A DNA stretch of 64,000 bases from JACDAN01 sp963842235 (GCA_963842235.1 CAWJFT010000001.1:1364001-1428000), one strand, 5' to 3'; counted from the stretch's first letter, positions 53,842-62,653 are shown. Notes: a model not told the origin generated them from the sequence alone. Program-made: numbers and translations.

Positions 53842-54678
53842 GTGACACGGATCCTCCTCGCCGCGCTGCTGCTCGCAGCGACCCATACCACCACCGCCGG
53901 CGCCGCCGCCGAGAACGGTCCGATCGCGTTCGGCTCGGACGATGCCCTCTGGCTCCTCGACGAGGGTGTGCAGCAGCCGCTTCGGAACGGCGAAGGCGGC
54001 AGCTGGCCGGCGTGGTCGCCAGACGGGTCGCGCATCGCGTTTACGTCCGTGCGCAGAGACGGCATCTTTGTGATGAACGCCGACGGCACGAGCCTTCGCC
54101 GCGTGACGACGAGCCCGACGATCGACCTCGAGGCAACGTGGTCCCCCGATGGGCGGCGACTCGCGTTCGCCCGCACCGTCCCCGGCTACAAGACTGAAAT
54201 CTTCGTCGTCGGCGTCGACGGGAGGGGCCTCCGGCGGCTGACGTCCAACCGCGGAGAGGACTTCGAGCCCGATTGGGCGCCGAACGGTAAGCGGATCGCC
54301 TGGTCGTTCGTCGCCTCGCGTGCTGGCATCCCCTCGGGCATCTTCACCATGAACCCTGACGCGAGCTCGAAGCGCATCCGCGGCCAGGGGATCGCACCCG
54401 ACTGGTCGCCGGACGGCCGGCGTTTCGTGTTCGTGCTTCGCGGCGAACTCTGGACGGAGGCCGTGGGCGGCACCGACCGGCGGCGGCTCCCGGTGGCGCC
54501 AGGGGCCGATGCCCGCCCCGAGTGGTCGCCCGATGGCACGCAGGTCGCGTTCTTGTCGAGTCAGGGCAGTCCGACCGCCCAGTACCGCCTTTGGCGCGTC
54601 GGTGCCGACGGCCAGAACCGGCGTCTGCTGACGCCTGACCGCGACAGCGTCTCCTCGCTCTCGTGGGCTCCGCGCTAG
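53842..54678 (+). CDS. Secreted TolB-like beta-propeller protein
   Basis: A 278-residue protein with a signal peptide (VTRILLAALLLAATHTTTAGA) and about five PD40 repeats ('PAWSPDGSRIAFTSV', 'ATWSPDGRRLAFART', 'PDWSPDGRRFVFV', 'PEWSPDGTQVAFL'). A relative of the protein at 50761. The GTG at 53842 is chosen because the in-frame sequence upstream is not signal-peptide-like. The end lies about 50 bases before a copy of the tRNA-Val 3' half. Confidence 0.8.
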   Translation: MTRILLAALLLAATHTTTAGAAAENGPIAFGSDDALWLLDEGVQQPLRNGEGGSWPAWSPDGSRIAFTSVRRDGIFVMNADGTSLRRVTTSPTIDLEATWSPDGRRLAFARTVPGYKTEIFVVGVDGRGLRRLTSNRGEDFEPDWAPNGKRIAWSFVASRAGIPSGIFTMNPDASSKRIRGQGIAPDWSPDGRRFVFVLRGELWTEAVGGTDRRRLPVAPGADARPEWSPDGTQVAFLSSQGSPTAQYRLWRVGADGQNRRLLTPDRDSVSSLSWAPR

Positions 54679-54727
54679 CGCCGTCCGCCACCTACGCGAT
54701 CGACCACGGCGAGTCTTCCTCGCGGCT

Positions 54728-54776
54728 ATGCGATGGGCGGTACTGGGATCGAACCAGTGACCTCCGGCTTGTCGAG
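54728..54776 (-). repeat. Direct repeat, left copy: 3' half of tRNA-Val (att-like site)
   Basis: A 49-base sequence identical to 56131-56179, covering the tRNA from the anticodon loop to its 3' end plus six downstream bases. Beyond it the sequence diverges from the tRNA. Such duplication of a tRNA 3' end is what integrases of mobile elements leave at the far end of an insertion. Confidence 0.85.
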
Positions 54777-54821
54777 GCTGCGCAGGCGTAACCATCCGGC
54801 GCTAACCGGCTTTGCTCCTAG

Positions 54822-55532
54822 ACAACACCCTTCGAGAGCAGCCCTGATTCCCGGATACCGCTGGGACACCGGACGCTCCGTTGCCACCCGAGCGAGACGC
54901 CGATCTCGTGGGGCCAGACAGGAACGCAAGGGCCGCCGGGGCCGCCAGGGCCTGCCGGGCCACAAGGGCCCCCTGGGCCCACTGATCTTTCGAAGTTCAG
55001 TCGTGCGGCCGCCAACGCTCAGACCGCGGTACTACTGAACAACGGAGGCGACTTCGGTTATGTGACCGAACTCTCGACCAACCTCACGAGCGGATCGAGC
55101 CCAGGATTCGTTGTCGTGCACGCAAATATGGGGGCGTACACGACAAGTCTCGCGGAATGCCCTTGCCAGATCGAGTTCCGCGTGAGAGACGCGACGGCTG
55201 GTTCGGGTGCGACAGACTCATTCGCCCAGGTCGGAAACGTCGCAGATGCCGAAGGATTCGCGATTGACAACGGTGCGGTCTCGGGCGTCTTCCCGATCGG
55301 CGCAAACCAGACTCATCAATATGACTTCCAGGCTGTTGTGGATGACAACGGTGGGACGCTTAGTGTGAGCGCCAACATCTCGATGACCGCGGTGTACGTG
55401 CCGTTCAACGGCGCTGGGACAGCGACCGTTCTCGCGGCGCTAATGCCTCAAGCCGCTCGTCTAAAGCCTCGAGCGGCTCGCGCAAATCCGGCGGCGGCGC
55501 GGCGATCCTCGATTCGAACCCGCAGGCACTGA
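54822..55532 (+). pseudogene. Collagen-like repeat protein, 5'-truncated
   Basis: Open from the TAG at 54819-54821. A short Gly-x-y stretch (about eight G-P-P-type triplets, e.g. GPPGPPGPAGPQGPPGPT) is followed by a beta-rich domain ('LLNNGGDFGYVTELST', 'YTTSLAECPCQIEFRVRDATAGSG') like those found after collagen-like linkers in secreted actinobacterial proteins. No start codon lies upstream of the Gly repeats, and the expected signal peptide and N-terminus are missing. The truncation sits right at the left repeat, as expected of an integration or deletion junction. The last 30 residues look like a frameshifted end. Confidence 0.6.
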
Positions 55533-55777
55533 AGCTCGTTGCCCGTTCTGGCACGCATGGCCGTAAGGACCAGTAGCGCCTAGCTTGGGTCGGTCATAGA
55601 TCGAAGAAGAGCAGGGACCGGCCCGGCCCATCGCGGGGCGGGTCCCTCTCGCCTCGATGCGCTGAGACCCGGCGGCTTGGGAAACGGCCCGCATCAAGCG
55701 GGCCTTGGGCACTGAGCGCAGTGTGGGCGTACCCTCTGCAGCTGTGTCTGTCCCGCGCCCTGGGTCAGGGGATGACG

Positions 55778-56023
55778 ATGGTCCGGAAATACGGCGCGCT
55801 GATCGGCATCATCGCCGCGATCGGCACGCTGATCGTCGTGTTAATCGTGTGGGGCTCCAACGGCTCCGCCGCGAAAGGCAGTACCTGTACAGAGATTCCC
55901 GCGGGTCGGGTACCACCCGCGATCATCTGCCCCAGGAATGCCACCCCGGAGAACGCGAAGGAGCGCCACTGTATTCGGGTTTCGACTCTCCGTGACGCCA
56001 CGTACTGGACCTGCTCCGATTGA
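55778..56023 (+). CDS. Small membrane-anchored protein
   Basis: An 81-residue protein: an N-terminal transmembrane helix ('YGALIGIIAAIGTLIVVLIVWG') and a short exported domain with four cysteines. AGGGG lies five bases before the second of two adjacent ATGs. It has no recognised domain and lies inside the segment bounded by the tRNA repeat. Confidence 0.5.
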   Translation: MVRKYGALIGIIAAIGTLIVVLIVWGSNGSAAKGSTCTEIPAGRVPPAIICPRNATPENAKERHCIRVSTLRDATYWTCSD

Positions 56024-56130
56024 CGCTTTTCCGCAGCGGCCGGGCCGAGCCCGCCGAGGGGCGACGACGATGAGCCGGTGCTCGTCGTGATCGAAGACGA
56101 GCCCTTTCGGTTCTGATCGCGTGCTCGCGA

Positions 56131-56179
56131 ATGCGATGGGCGGTACTGGGATCGAACCAGTGACCTCCGGCTTGTCGAG
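56131..56179 (-). repeat. Direct repeat, right copy within tRNA-Val
   Basis: The same 49 bases as 54728-54776, here part of the complete tRNA gene (plus six bases beyond its 3' end). The identical stretch ends in the anticodon stem, a common crossover position for tyrosine integrases. Confidence 0.85.
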
Positions 56180-56209
56180 CCGGCGCTCTCCCAGCTGAGC
56201 TAACCGCCC
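56137..56209 (-). tRNA. tRNA-Val (anticodon GAC)
   Basis: A 73-base cloverleaf: acceptor GGGCGGT paired with ACCGCCC, D arm GCTC/GAGC, anticodon stem CCGGC/GCCGG with loop TCGACAA, T arm ACTGG/CCAGT with TTCGATC. The anticodon is GAC (codon GUC). The base before the anticodon is C rather than the near-universal U33, which is odd. CCA is not encoded. Confidence 0.88.
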
Positions 56210-56245
56210 GCGGTCGAACGATTGTAGCGAGCGCTCTTTCGCGTC

Positions 56246-57088
56246 TCAGCGCCGCGTCGTCACGACGCCGGCGAGGCAGAGTCCGCCGCCAACGAACGCG
56301 AGCAGCTCGGGAGTCTCGCTCAGGATCGCCCAGCTGAGGAGGATCGCAACCGGCGGCGCGAGGTACGTCATCGCGCCCATGCGTCCGGCCGTCGTTCTCG
56401 CCAGAGCGTACGCCCAGGTCGTGAAGGCGACCGCCGTCGGGAAGATGCCGAGATAGACCATCCACGCGATCGAGCTGCCGTCGGCGCGGCCGAGCTCGTC
56501 GAACAGCCTGGGGGCAAACGGAAGGCAGACCGCCGCACCGATGAGACAGGCCAACCAGGTCACATGCGCCGCCGACGCCTGGGAGAGCAGCGGTTTCTGC
56601 GCGACGACGGCGCCGGCGTAGAACGCGGCTGCCGCGAGACAGAGGACCGCTCCCCACCCCGCGGCGACTCCGCGTTCCGAGGTCGCGAGCCCGATGATCA
56701 CCACGCCGACGAAGGCGATCGCGCAGCCGACGAGCAGCATCCGCGGGAAACCTTCATGCAGCAGAAACCCGGCCAGGACAGCGATCACGATTGGCCCGAC
56801 GGCGACGAGCATCGCCGCGGTCCCGGCGTCCACGCGACGTTCGGCCTCGTTCAGGGCGATGTTGTAGAGCCCGAACCAGAGAACGCCGCACACGAGCAAT
56901 AGTGGAAGCTGCGCACGGCCGGGCATCCGCCCGGAACGCACGAGCACCAAGGCGCCGAGCACCACGCTTCCGATCGCGAGCCGCCCGAGACTCAGCGCGC
57001 CGGGTGAAAGGTCTTCACCCGCAGCCCGAATACCCACGAACGCCGACGCCCACAGGACAACTGTGATGAGCGCCGCAACGAGGGCCAC
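56246..57088 (-). CDS. EamA/DMT-family transporter
   Basis: A 280-residue membrane protein with ten predicted helices in two EamA halves (for instance 'LITVVLWASAFVGIRAAG' at the start and 'AVAFTTWAYALARTTAGRMGAMTYLAPPVAIL' in the second). DMT transporters of this type export metabolites or amino acids; substrate unknown. The GTG at 57088 is used; the upstream in-frame sequence is not membrane-like. Follows the Eis-like gene. Confidence 0.85.
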   Translation of the reverse strand: MALVAALITVVLWASAFVGIRAAGEDLSPGALSLGRLAIGSVVLGALVLVRSGRMPGRAQLPLLLVCGVLWFGLYNIALNEAERRVDAGTAAMLVAVGPIVIAVLAGFLLHEGFPRMLLVGCAIAFVGVVIIGLATSERGVAAGWGAVLCLAAAAFYAGAVVAQKPLLSQASAAHVTWLACLIGAAVCLPFAPRLFDELGRADGSSIAWMVYLGIFPTAVAFTTWAYALARTTAGRMGAMTYLAPPVAILLSWAILSETPELLAFVGGGLCLAGVVTTRR

Positions 57089-57128
57089 TTCACCTAGAAC
57101 GAACGAGGCGGGCGTTCTGTGAGTTCCG

Positions 57129-58340
57129 TCAGAAGATCTCCGGGCACCACGGATAGCGGTCGCTGCGGAAGAGGGCGTCGGCCCGGTCCAGCGCTCCCGC
57201 GGCGAGCTCCTCCACCCGCCCTGCTCGCGCGAGCTGCCCGAATGTGAAGCCGCCGAGATAGGCGGAGCCGAGCGCCGAGACGTCCAGCCGCAGCTCAGGC
57301 TCCTGCCGTGTCCGCGAGACTCCCGCGGCGCTGAGCTCCCAGACACCGGCGTTCCAGCGACAGACCTCGTCCACCACGTCCACGGTCACCGGCGCACCGT
57401 CCTTGTACCTCCGCGCGTTCAGCGCCGCCTCCACGTCGACGAGCCGGACCCAGAGGCCGTCCCGTTGATCGAACTGCATCCGCCGCGGCTCGCGAAGCAA
57501 CAGGAAGAGCTCGTGGTCGAGCGGGATCAGCCCTGCCCGGACGCGGTCCATCCAGTCGATTCCGATCAGAAAGCTCCAGAGCTCGCGGGTTGCCTCGGGC
57601 GTGTCGCCGACCGCCTCGATCACCCGCGTGTACCCGTTGGGAATGCCGCGGTCGGCGGAGAAGTGCAGACGGTAGAGCGCGTAGCCGGCAGGCTGTCCGT
57701 CCAGCTCGAGCAGCGCACGGACCATCTCGCCGCCGCCTTCCCGCCCCCACTCCGGATCGGCCAGACGCCTCGAGCGCCACCATTCGCGCGTGCGGACGAA
57801 CATGCCGGGATGGCGCCCGGCCGCACGCCGCTGAATCTGGCTGAACGGCTCGACCGCCTCCTCGACGTCCAGGAGCCGAATCGTCCCCTTCGGCTCGAAG
57901 TCACGGTAGAACGCAGCGCGATCGCGGCTGAGCTCGACGTTGCCGCTGAACGACGCGACGCCGTAGCCGTAGCGGCCGTAGAGCGCATCCTCGGACGCCC
58001 AGAGGTACGCCATCGGCTCGCCTCGCTCGTGCACATCGTCGAGCTGCGTGCGCATCAGGCTCCTGAGGATCCCCCGGCGGCGATGGGTCGGCAGCACGCC
58101 GACAAGCGTCACGCCCGCAGCGCGGACGAATCCGCCGGGGACGCCAGTCTCGAACGGGAACGCTGCTCCGCTCCCGACGACGGCGCCGTCGTCGAAGGCG
58201 ACGTGGATGCGGTCGACCGGAAGGACACGACCAAGCCGCTCGACAAAGGCGGGGTCGGGCTTGCTGCCGAAGTAGTGGAAGATCGGAGTGACCACGTCCG
58301 GAAACTCCTCCGGCGCAGCCGGCCGGATCTCGAAGCTCAA
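57129..58340 (-). CDS. Eis-like GNAT acetyltransferase
   Basis: A 403-residue protein with the tripartite plan of the Eis family: an N-terminal GNAT domain (about 1-150; 'VTLVGVLPTHRRRGILRSLMR' is the acetyl-CoA loop), a central GNAT-like domain and a C-terminal SCP2-like domain ('PELRLDVSALGSAYLGGF'). The free C-terminal carboxylate, catalytic in Eis, is on 'CPEIF'. Eis enzymes acetylate aminoglycosides and other amines. The ATG overlaps the PcrA stop by four bases. Confidence 0.88.
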   Translation of the reverse strand: MSFEIRPAAPEEFPDVVTPIFHYFGSKPDPAFVERLGRVLPVDRIHVAFDDGAVVGSGAAFPFETGVPGGFVRAAGVTLVGVLPTHRRRGILRSLMRTQLDDVHERGEPMAYLWASEDALYGRYGYGVASFSGNVELSRDRAAFYRDFEPKGTIRLLDVEEAVEPFSQIQRRAAGRHPGMFVRTREWWRSRRLADPEWGREGGGEMVRALLELDGQPAGYALYRLHFSADRGIPNGYTRVIEAVGDTPEATRELWSFLIGIDWMDRVRAGLIPLDHELFLLLREPRRMQFDQRDGLWVRLVDVEAALNARRYKDGAPVTVDVVDEVCRWNAGVWELSAAGVSRTRQEPELRLDVSALGSAYLGGFTFGQLARAGRVEELAAGALDRADALFRSDRYPWCPEIF

Positions 58341-60493
58341 CCGATTCGCTCCAGGGGCGCGTAGTCGAGGACGAGCCGGCGGTCGGCCCCCTCACCGGCG
58401 AAGCGGACGGAAACGACGCCGCCGGGCTCGACCGCGGTGACGATCCCCTCGCCGAGCGTCTGGTGGCGCACGGAGTCGCCCGTCGCCAGCTCGGGGGTGT
58501 CGCCGCGCGGCTGAATCCGTGCCGTCGGCGACCCGTACCCGGACCACGACGCGGGCCGCAGGCGCTCCCTGTGGATCTCCTCCTGCGGCAGCTCGTCCAC
58601 GAACCGAGAGGGAAGGTTGTAGTTGCGGCTCCCGTACAGGGCGCGCGCCGAGGCGTGGGTCAGCGTGAGTTGCTCTCGCGCCCGCGTCATGCCCACATAG
58701 GCCAGGCGGCGCTCCTCCTCCAGCGAGTTCTCCTCGAGCGACCGTGAGTGCGGGAACACCCCCTCCTCCATCCCGATCATGAACACCGCTCTGAACTCGA
58801 GCCCTTTCGCGTTGTGGAGCGTCATGAGCGTGACGAGGCTCTGCTGGTCGCGAAGCGCATCCTGGTCGGAGAAGAGTGAGATCTCTTGGAGGAAGGTGGA
58901 GAGATTCGGCTCCGGCGCGCTCGCCTGATACTCCTGCGCGACGCCGACGAGCTCCTGGAGGTTCTCGATCCTGCCCTGGGCCTCGATCGTCCGCTCGGCC
59001 TCGAGCGCCGAGAGGTAGCCGCTGCGGTCGAGCGTCCGCTCGACGAGCTCGTCCACTGCGAGCTCGAGGGCGCCGGCCTGCAGCGACTGGAGCAGGGTCC
59101 GAAGGGCGGTGACGGCTCGGACCTGCGCGGGCCCGAGGCCGGCCTCCTCGGGAAACTCGAGCGTCTCCCACAGCGAGAGGCCGTGGGCGTCGGCGTAGGT
59201 CTGCAGTCGGGCGAGCGAGGCGTCGCCGATCCCGCGCCGTGGGCGGTTCGCGATCCGCTGAAAGCTGACCGCATCGAAGGGGTTGTCGATCACCTGGAGG
59301 TAGGCGATCAGGTCCTTCACCTCGGCCCGCTCGTAGAAGCGCGGGCCGCCGATCACCTGGTACGGGATCTCGTTGCGGACGAGGATGTCCTCCAGCACGC
59401 GCGACTGGGCGTTCGTCCGGTAGAAGACGGCGATCTCGCTGCCGTTGACGCCCTCGTCGACGAGCCGAGCGATCTCCGACGCGACGAAACGGGCCTCCGC
59501 GTGTTCGTCCTCGACCTCGAGGACGCGCACCGGCTCGCCGTCACCGAGGTCGGACCAGAGGTTCTTGGGCTTGCGCTCGCGGTTGTGGGAGATGACGGCG
59601 TTCGCGGCTCTGAGAATCGTGTTCGTGGAGCGGTAGTTCTGCTCCAACGGGATCGTGGTCGTGTCGCCGAAGTCCCGTTCGAACTCGAGGATGTTCCGGA
59701 TGTCCGCTCCCCGGAAGGCGTAGATGGACTGGTCGGGGTCGCCCACGACACAAACGTTCTTGTGCTTTTCGGCCAGGAGTTGGAGCAGCCGGTACTGCGC
59801 GTGGTTCGTGTCCTGGTACTCATCGACGAGGATGTAGCGAAACGCCTTCTGCCAGCGCTCCTTGGCCTCCGGGAAGCGCTCGAGCAGGTCGACGGTCAGC
59901 ATCAGCAGGTCGTCGAAGTCGACGGCGTTGGCGGCGAACAGGCGGCGCTGGTAGAGCTCGTAGGTGTCGGCGACGGTCTGGTCGTAGAAGGAATCGACCC
60001 GGCGGCGGTACTCGCCGGGGCCGATCAGTTGGTTCTTGGCCGCCGAGATGTGCTCGTGGATTCCTTTGGCGGGGAAGCGCTTCGGGTCGCGCTCCAGCTC
60101 CTCCAGGCACTGCTTGACGAGCCGAACCTGGTCGGCCTGGTCATAGATCGTGAAGTTGGTCTTGTAGCCGAGGCGCGGTGCCTCCCGGCGGAAGATCCGG
60201 CCGCAGGCAGCGTGGAAGGTGAGGATCCAGATTCGTCTAGCGACCTCCGGCAGGAGGTCTTCGAGGCGCGAGCGCATCTCCCCCGCCGCCTTGTTCGTGA
60301 ACGTGATCGCGAGGATCTCGTTCGGCTGTACGCCGACGGCTGCGATCAGGTGCGCGACCCGATGGGTGAGCACTCGCGTCTTGCCCGACCCCGCTCCAGC
60401 GACGACGAGCAGCGGCCCCTCGGTGTGCAGCACCGCCTCCCGCTGAGCGGGATTGAGGTCGGCGAGATAGGTCTCAGGAGAGGCTACGGCCAC
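58337..60493 (-). CDS. pcrA: UvrD/PcrA-type DNA helicase
   Basis: A 718-residue SF1A helicase. Motifs: Q motif 'LNPAQREAVLHTEGPLLV', Walker A 'GAGSGKTRVLTHR', DEYQD (Walker B), 'VVGDPDQSIYAFRGA' (III), 'EQNYRSTNTIL' (IV), 'LMTLHNAKGLEF' (V) and 'VGMTRAREQLTL' (VI). The C-terminal tail 'VRHQTLGEGIVTAVEPGGVVSVRF' is a PcrA-type Tudor-like domain that binds RNA polymerase. Roles in DNA repair and transcription-coupled clearance are expected. The first 20 bases overlap the upstream membrane-protein gene. Confidence 0.95.
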   Translation of the reverse strand: MAVASPETYLADLNPAQREAVLHTEGPLLVVAGAGSGKTRVLTHRVAHLIAAVGVQPNEILAITFTNKAAGEMRSRLEDLLPEVARRIWILTFHAACGRIFRREAPRLGYKTNFTIYDQADQVRLVKQCLEELERDPKRFPAKGIHEHISAAKNQLIGPGEYRRRVDSFYDQTVADTYELYQRRLFAANAVDFDDLLMLTVDLLERFPEAKERWQKAFRYILVDEYQDTNHAQYRLLQLLAEKHKNVCVVGDPDQSIYAFRGADIRNILEFERDFGDTTTIPLEQNYRSTNTILRAANAVISHNRERKPKNLWSDLGDGEPVRVLEVEDEHAEARFVASEIARLVDEGVNGSEIAVFYRTNAQSRVLEDILVRNEIPYQVIGGPRFYERAEVKDLIAYLQVIDNPFDAVSFQRIANRPRRGIGDASLARLQTYADAHGLSLWETLEFPEEAGLGPAQVRAVTALRTLLQSLQAGALELAVDELVERTLDRSGYLSALEAERTIEAQGRIENLQELVGVAQEYQASAPEPNLSTFLQEISLFSDQDALRDQQSLVTLMTLHNAKGLEFRAVFMIGMEEGVFPHSRSLEENSLEEERRLAYVGMTRAREQLTLTHASARALYGSRNYNLPSRFVDELPQEEIHRERLRPASWSGYGSPTARIQPRGDTPELATGDSVRHQTLGEGIVTAVEPGGVVSVRFAGEGADRRLVLDYAPLERIG

Positions 60494-61109
60494 GCCCGCC
60501 GATGCTAGCGGGGGCGTGGAGGATCGCCACGGCGACGGCCGACCCGCCTAGGCAGACCGTCAGAGCCGTCGCCGGAAGCGCCAGCGCGAGTGTCATCGTG
60601 CTGCCGGGCACCGCAGCAGCCCACTGCACGGCGAGCACTGCTGCGGCCGCCGCGCTGAGAGCAAAGGCTGCAGCCGAGAAGACCAACGCTGCAAGCCCAA
60701 CGCGCGACCAACCGAACCGTGCGCAGACCAGCGCCGCCAAGGCGGCTGTGCCGGCTACGGCGAACGAGATCAGAGCCGCGTACAGCTTCCAGGTCAAGTA
60801 CCCCGGCCGCTCGTCCCACGGAGCCGGAGGCAGCGTGTTCTCGGGAATCGCGTAGAGCGGCAGCGTGTAGACGGAAAGCGTGCCGAGGAGAAGGAGCGCC
60901 GCCCAGAAGAGGCTGCGGGGGGTGACTGCCCGTAGTGCGGCACTCGCAACTGTTCCAGGTGGCCCGAAGCGGGCTACCGCCTCGCGCTCGGAGCCGAGCG
61001 CCCGCGCAGAGTCGCGTAGATGATCCTCGACCTCGGCCAGCAGGCGACGGCGCACCAAGAACCGGAAGCGCAGCATTCGTCCTAGCTCGGCCAGGTACGC
61101 GTCGATCAC
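60474..61109 (-). CDS. HAAS-domain membrane protein (PadR partner)
   Basis: A 211-residue protein. Residues 1-45 form an alpha-helical HAAS/permease-prefix-like domain ('IDAYLAELGRMLRFRFLVRRRLLAEVEDHLR'). Residues 55-205 contain four predicted transmembrane helices. This domain is typically paired with PadR regulators. The GTG start overlaps the PadR stop (GTGA) and the 3' end overlaps pcrA by 20 bases, so the three genes are one unit. Confidence 0.8.
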   Translation of the reverse strand: MIDAYLAELGRMLRFRFLVRRRLLAEVEDHLRDSARALGSEREAVARFGPPGTVASAALRAVTPRSLFWAALLLLGTLSVYTLPLYAIPENTLPPAPWDERPGYLTWKLYAALISFAVAGTAALAALVCARFGWSRVGLAALVFSAAAFALSAAAAAVLAVQWAAAVPGSTMTLALALPATALTVCLGGSAVAVAILHAPASIGGRGRSLS

Positions 61110-61420
61110 GTCGTCACCGCCTGAACAGCGTTCGTGAACGCGGTCCACTCGTTCCGCTCTTGCTCGAGGCGGCGGCGCCCGCGGCGCGTCAGCCTGTAGA
61201 TCCGTCGACGCCGGCCTCCCACGGTCTTCCAGGAGCTCGACAGCAGACCCGCGCCCTCGAGCCGGTACAGCGCCGGGTACACGGTCCCCTCGGCGAGGTC
61301 GATCGCGCCGTCGCTCGACTTCCGGATCGCTTCGGCCACGGCGTACCCGTGACGGGGCTCCCGAGCGATCGCCGCAAGGAGCAGGAAATCAAGATGGCCC
61401 TTCAATACCTCGGCTCGCAA
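61106..61420 (-). CDS. PadR-family transcriptional regulator
   Basis: A 104-residue winged-helix protein: 'EVLKGHLDFLLLAAIAREPRHGYAVAEAI', with 'GTVYPALYRLEGAGLLSSSW' as the recognition helix/turn and 'RRRRIYRLTRRGRRRLEQERNEW' as the dimer helix. PadR proteins repress their own operon and a linked gene, responding to phenolics, drugs or other ligands. The TTG at 61420 is used; a GTG at 61450 would add ten residues but would cross the divergent promoter. Confidence 0.87.
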   Translation of the reverse strand: MRAEVLKGHLDFLLLAAIAREPRHGYAVAEAIRKSSDGAIDLAEGTVYPALYRLEGAGLLSSSWKTVGGRRRRIYRLTRRGRRRLEQERNEWTAFTNAVQAVTT

Positions 61421-61443
61421 AGTAATCTCTAAGCCTAACAGAC

Positions 61444-61472
61444 TTGACACCTAGCGTTACTATGCCTAGTCT
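61444..61472 (+). promoter_or_regulatory. Candidate promoter of the serine hydrolase gene
   Basis: TTGACA (-35) at 61444-61449 with 17 bases to TAGTCT (weak -10) at 61467-61472. An inverted TAGCG...CGCTA (61452-61456, 61473-61477) flanks the -10 and could be a PadR operator. The hydrolase ATG is only nine bases further on, so the transcript may be nearly leaderless. Confidence 0.4.
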
Positions 61473-61480
61473 CGCTATGT

Positions 61481-62653
61481 ATGAGAACGCTCACCGTGTT
61501 GGCAACCATCGCCGCGCTAGGCGGTTCGCTCGGCGGCGTGCTGTCTGCGCGCGGCGCTGCCGAGTCTGCCGCTGAGCCCGGCCGGTGCCGGGATTGGGTG
61601 ACGACCCGTGCGTATGCGCGGGAGACCGCAGCGGTGCGGCCTCTCGTCTCGCGGATGAAGCGGGCTTTCGGCGCCCCTGGGATCTCGGTCGCAATCGCCG
61701 CCGACGGAAAGCTCGTCTGGTCTGCTTCCTGCGGCTTTGCCGACCTCAGGAGGCGCGTCCCGGTCGCGAGAGCGACCACGTTCCGGATCGGAAGCGTCTC
61801 CAAGCCCTTGACCGCGGCGACGGCGGCTCGCCTCGCGCAGGCCGGGCGGATAGACCTCGATGCCGACGTGCGCCGCTACGCGCCGACGTTTCCGAGGAAG
61901 CGGCACCCGATCACGATCCGACAGCTCGGCGGCCATCTGGGCGGCATCCGCCACTACGAGGGTCGCGAGGCGCTGAGCAGGAAGCACTACCGGTCGGTGA
62001 CGGCAAGCCTCCAGATCTTCAAGGACGACCCGCTCGTCGCCGTCCCCGGAACGCGGTTTGCCTACTCGAGCTACGGCTTCAACCTGCTCGGGGCAGCAGT
62101 CGAGGGAGCCGCCGGCCGGCCGTTTGCGGCTGTCGTCGCGGATACGACCCTCTCGCCGCTCGGGATGACTCGAACGCGTCTCGACGGGGGTGGCCCTCCT
62201 CGTGGGAGGGCGCGCTTCTACGAGGTCACGTCGAGGCGGAAGGCGGTCGCTGCGCCTCCCGTCGACCTGAGCAACCGCTACCCCGCCGGCGGCTTCCTTA
62301 CCACCGCCGAGGACCTCGCCCGGTTCGGCAGCGGCATAACCGATCCGGCCTTTCTCACGCCGCAGATGCAGGAGCTTCTGTTCAGCTCCCAGAGGACGAC
62401 TGGCGGCCAAGCGACTCGATACGGGTTCGGTTTCGAGGTCGGGCAGAGCCCGTTTGGGCCCGTGGCCGGACACACGGGCAACGTCGTGGGCGGCACGGCC
62501 TTCCTCTTCCTCCATCCGAGAACCCGTGTCGTCGTTGCGCTCACGACGAACATCGGGTTCGTCACGGCCGCGACCCCGCCGTCCCTCGGCCGCGGCGTCC
62601 CTGACCCGCCGCAGCTCGCAGTGCCGTTCATCCGCCGGGTGCTCGCGGGTTGA
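61481..62653 (+). CDS. Secreted serine hydrolase (class C beta-lactamase / PBP4-like)
   Basis: A 390-residue exported protein: signal peptide to about residue 27, then a serine-beta-lactamase fold. The nucleophile motif is 'RIGSVSKPLTA' (SxxK = SVSK), the tyrosine motif 'FAYSSYGF' (YSS, YxN-like), and the third motif 'GHTGNVVG' (HTG). It resembles esterases, D-peptidases and class C enzymes that are not necessarily lactamases. Divergent from padR, and its stop overlaps the next convergent gene's stop by 26 bases. Confidence 0.83.
   Translation: MRTLTVLATIAALGGSLGGVLSARGAAESAAEPGRCRDWVTTRAYARETAAVRPLVSRMKRAFGAPGISVAIAADGKLVWSASCGFADLRRRVPVARATTFRIGSVSKPLTAATAARLAQAGRIDLDADVRRYAPTFPRKRHPITIRQLGGHLGGIRHYEGREALSRKHYRSVTASLQIFKDDPLVAVPGTRFAYSSYGFNLLGAAVEGAAGRPFAAVVADTTLSPLGMTRTRLDGGGPPRGRARFYEVTSRRKAVAAPPVDLSNRYPAGGFLTTAEDLARFGSGITDPAFLTPQMQELLFSSQRTTGGQATRYGFGFEVGQSPFGPVAGHTGNVVGGTAFLFLHPRTRVVVALTTNIGFVTAATPPSLGRGVPDPPQLAVPFIRRVLAG

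Larger units (their letters stand above)
54777..56130. mobile_element. Possible remnant of an element integrated at tRNA-Val
   Basis: A 1.35-kb segment bounded by the 49-bp direct repeat. It contains a 5'-truncated collagen-like gene and one small membrane protein gene and no integrase, recombinase or replication gene. It is either the leftover of a larger element after deletion, or a segment moved by recombination between tRNA copies. Confidence 0.5.

Noticed and set aside
54733..55038. Frame beginning MGGTGIEPVTSGL
   Set aside because: This is the translation of the tRNA 3' half and adjoining DNA in the wrong frame; a known spurious prediction.
58886..60508. Long plus-strand frame opposite pcrA
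   Set aside because: Antisense of the helicase motifs; no independent coding signals.
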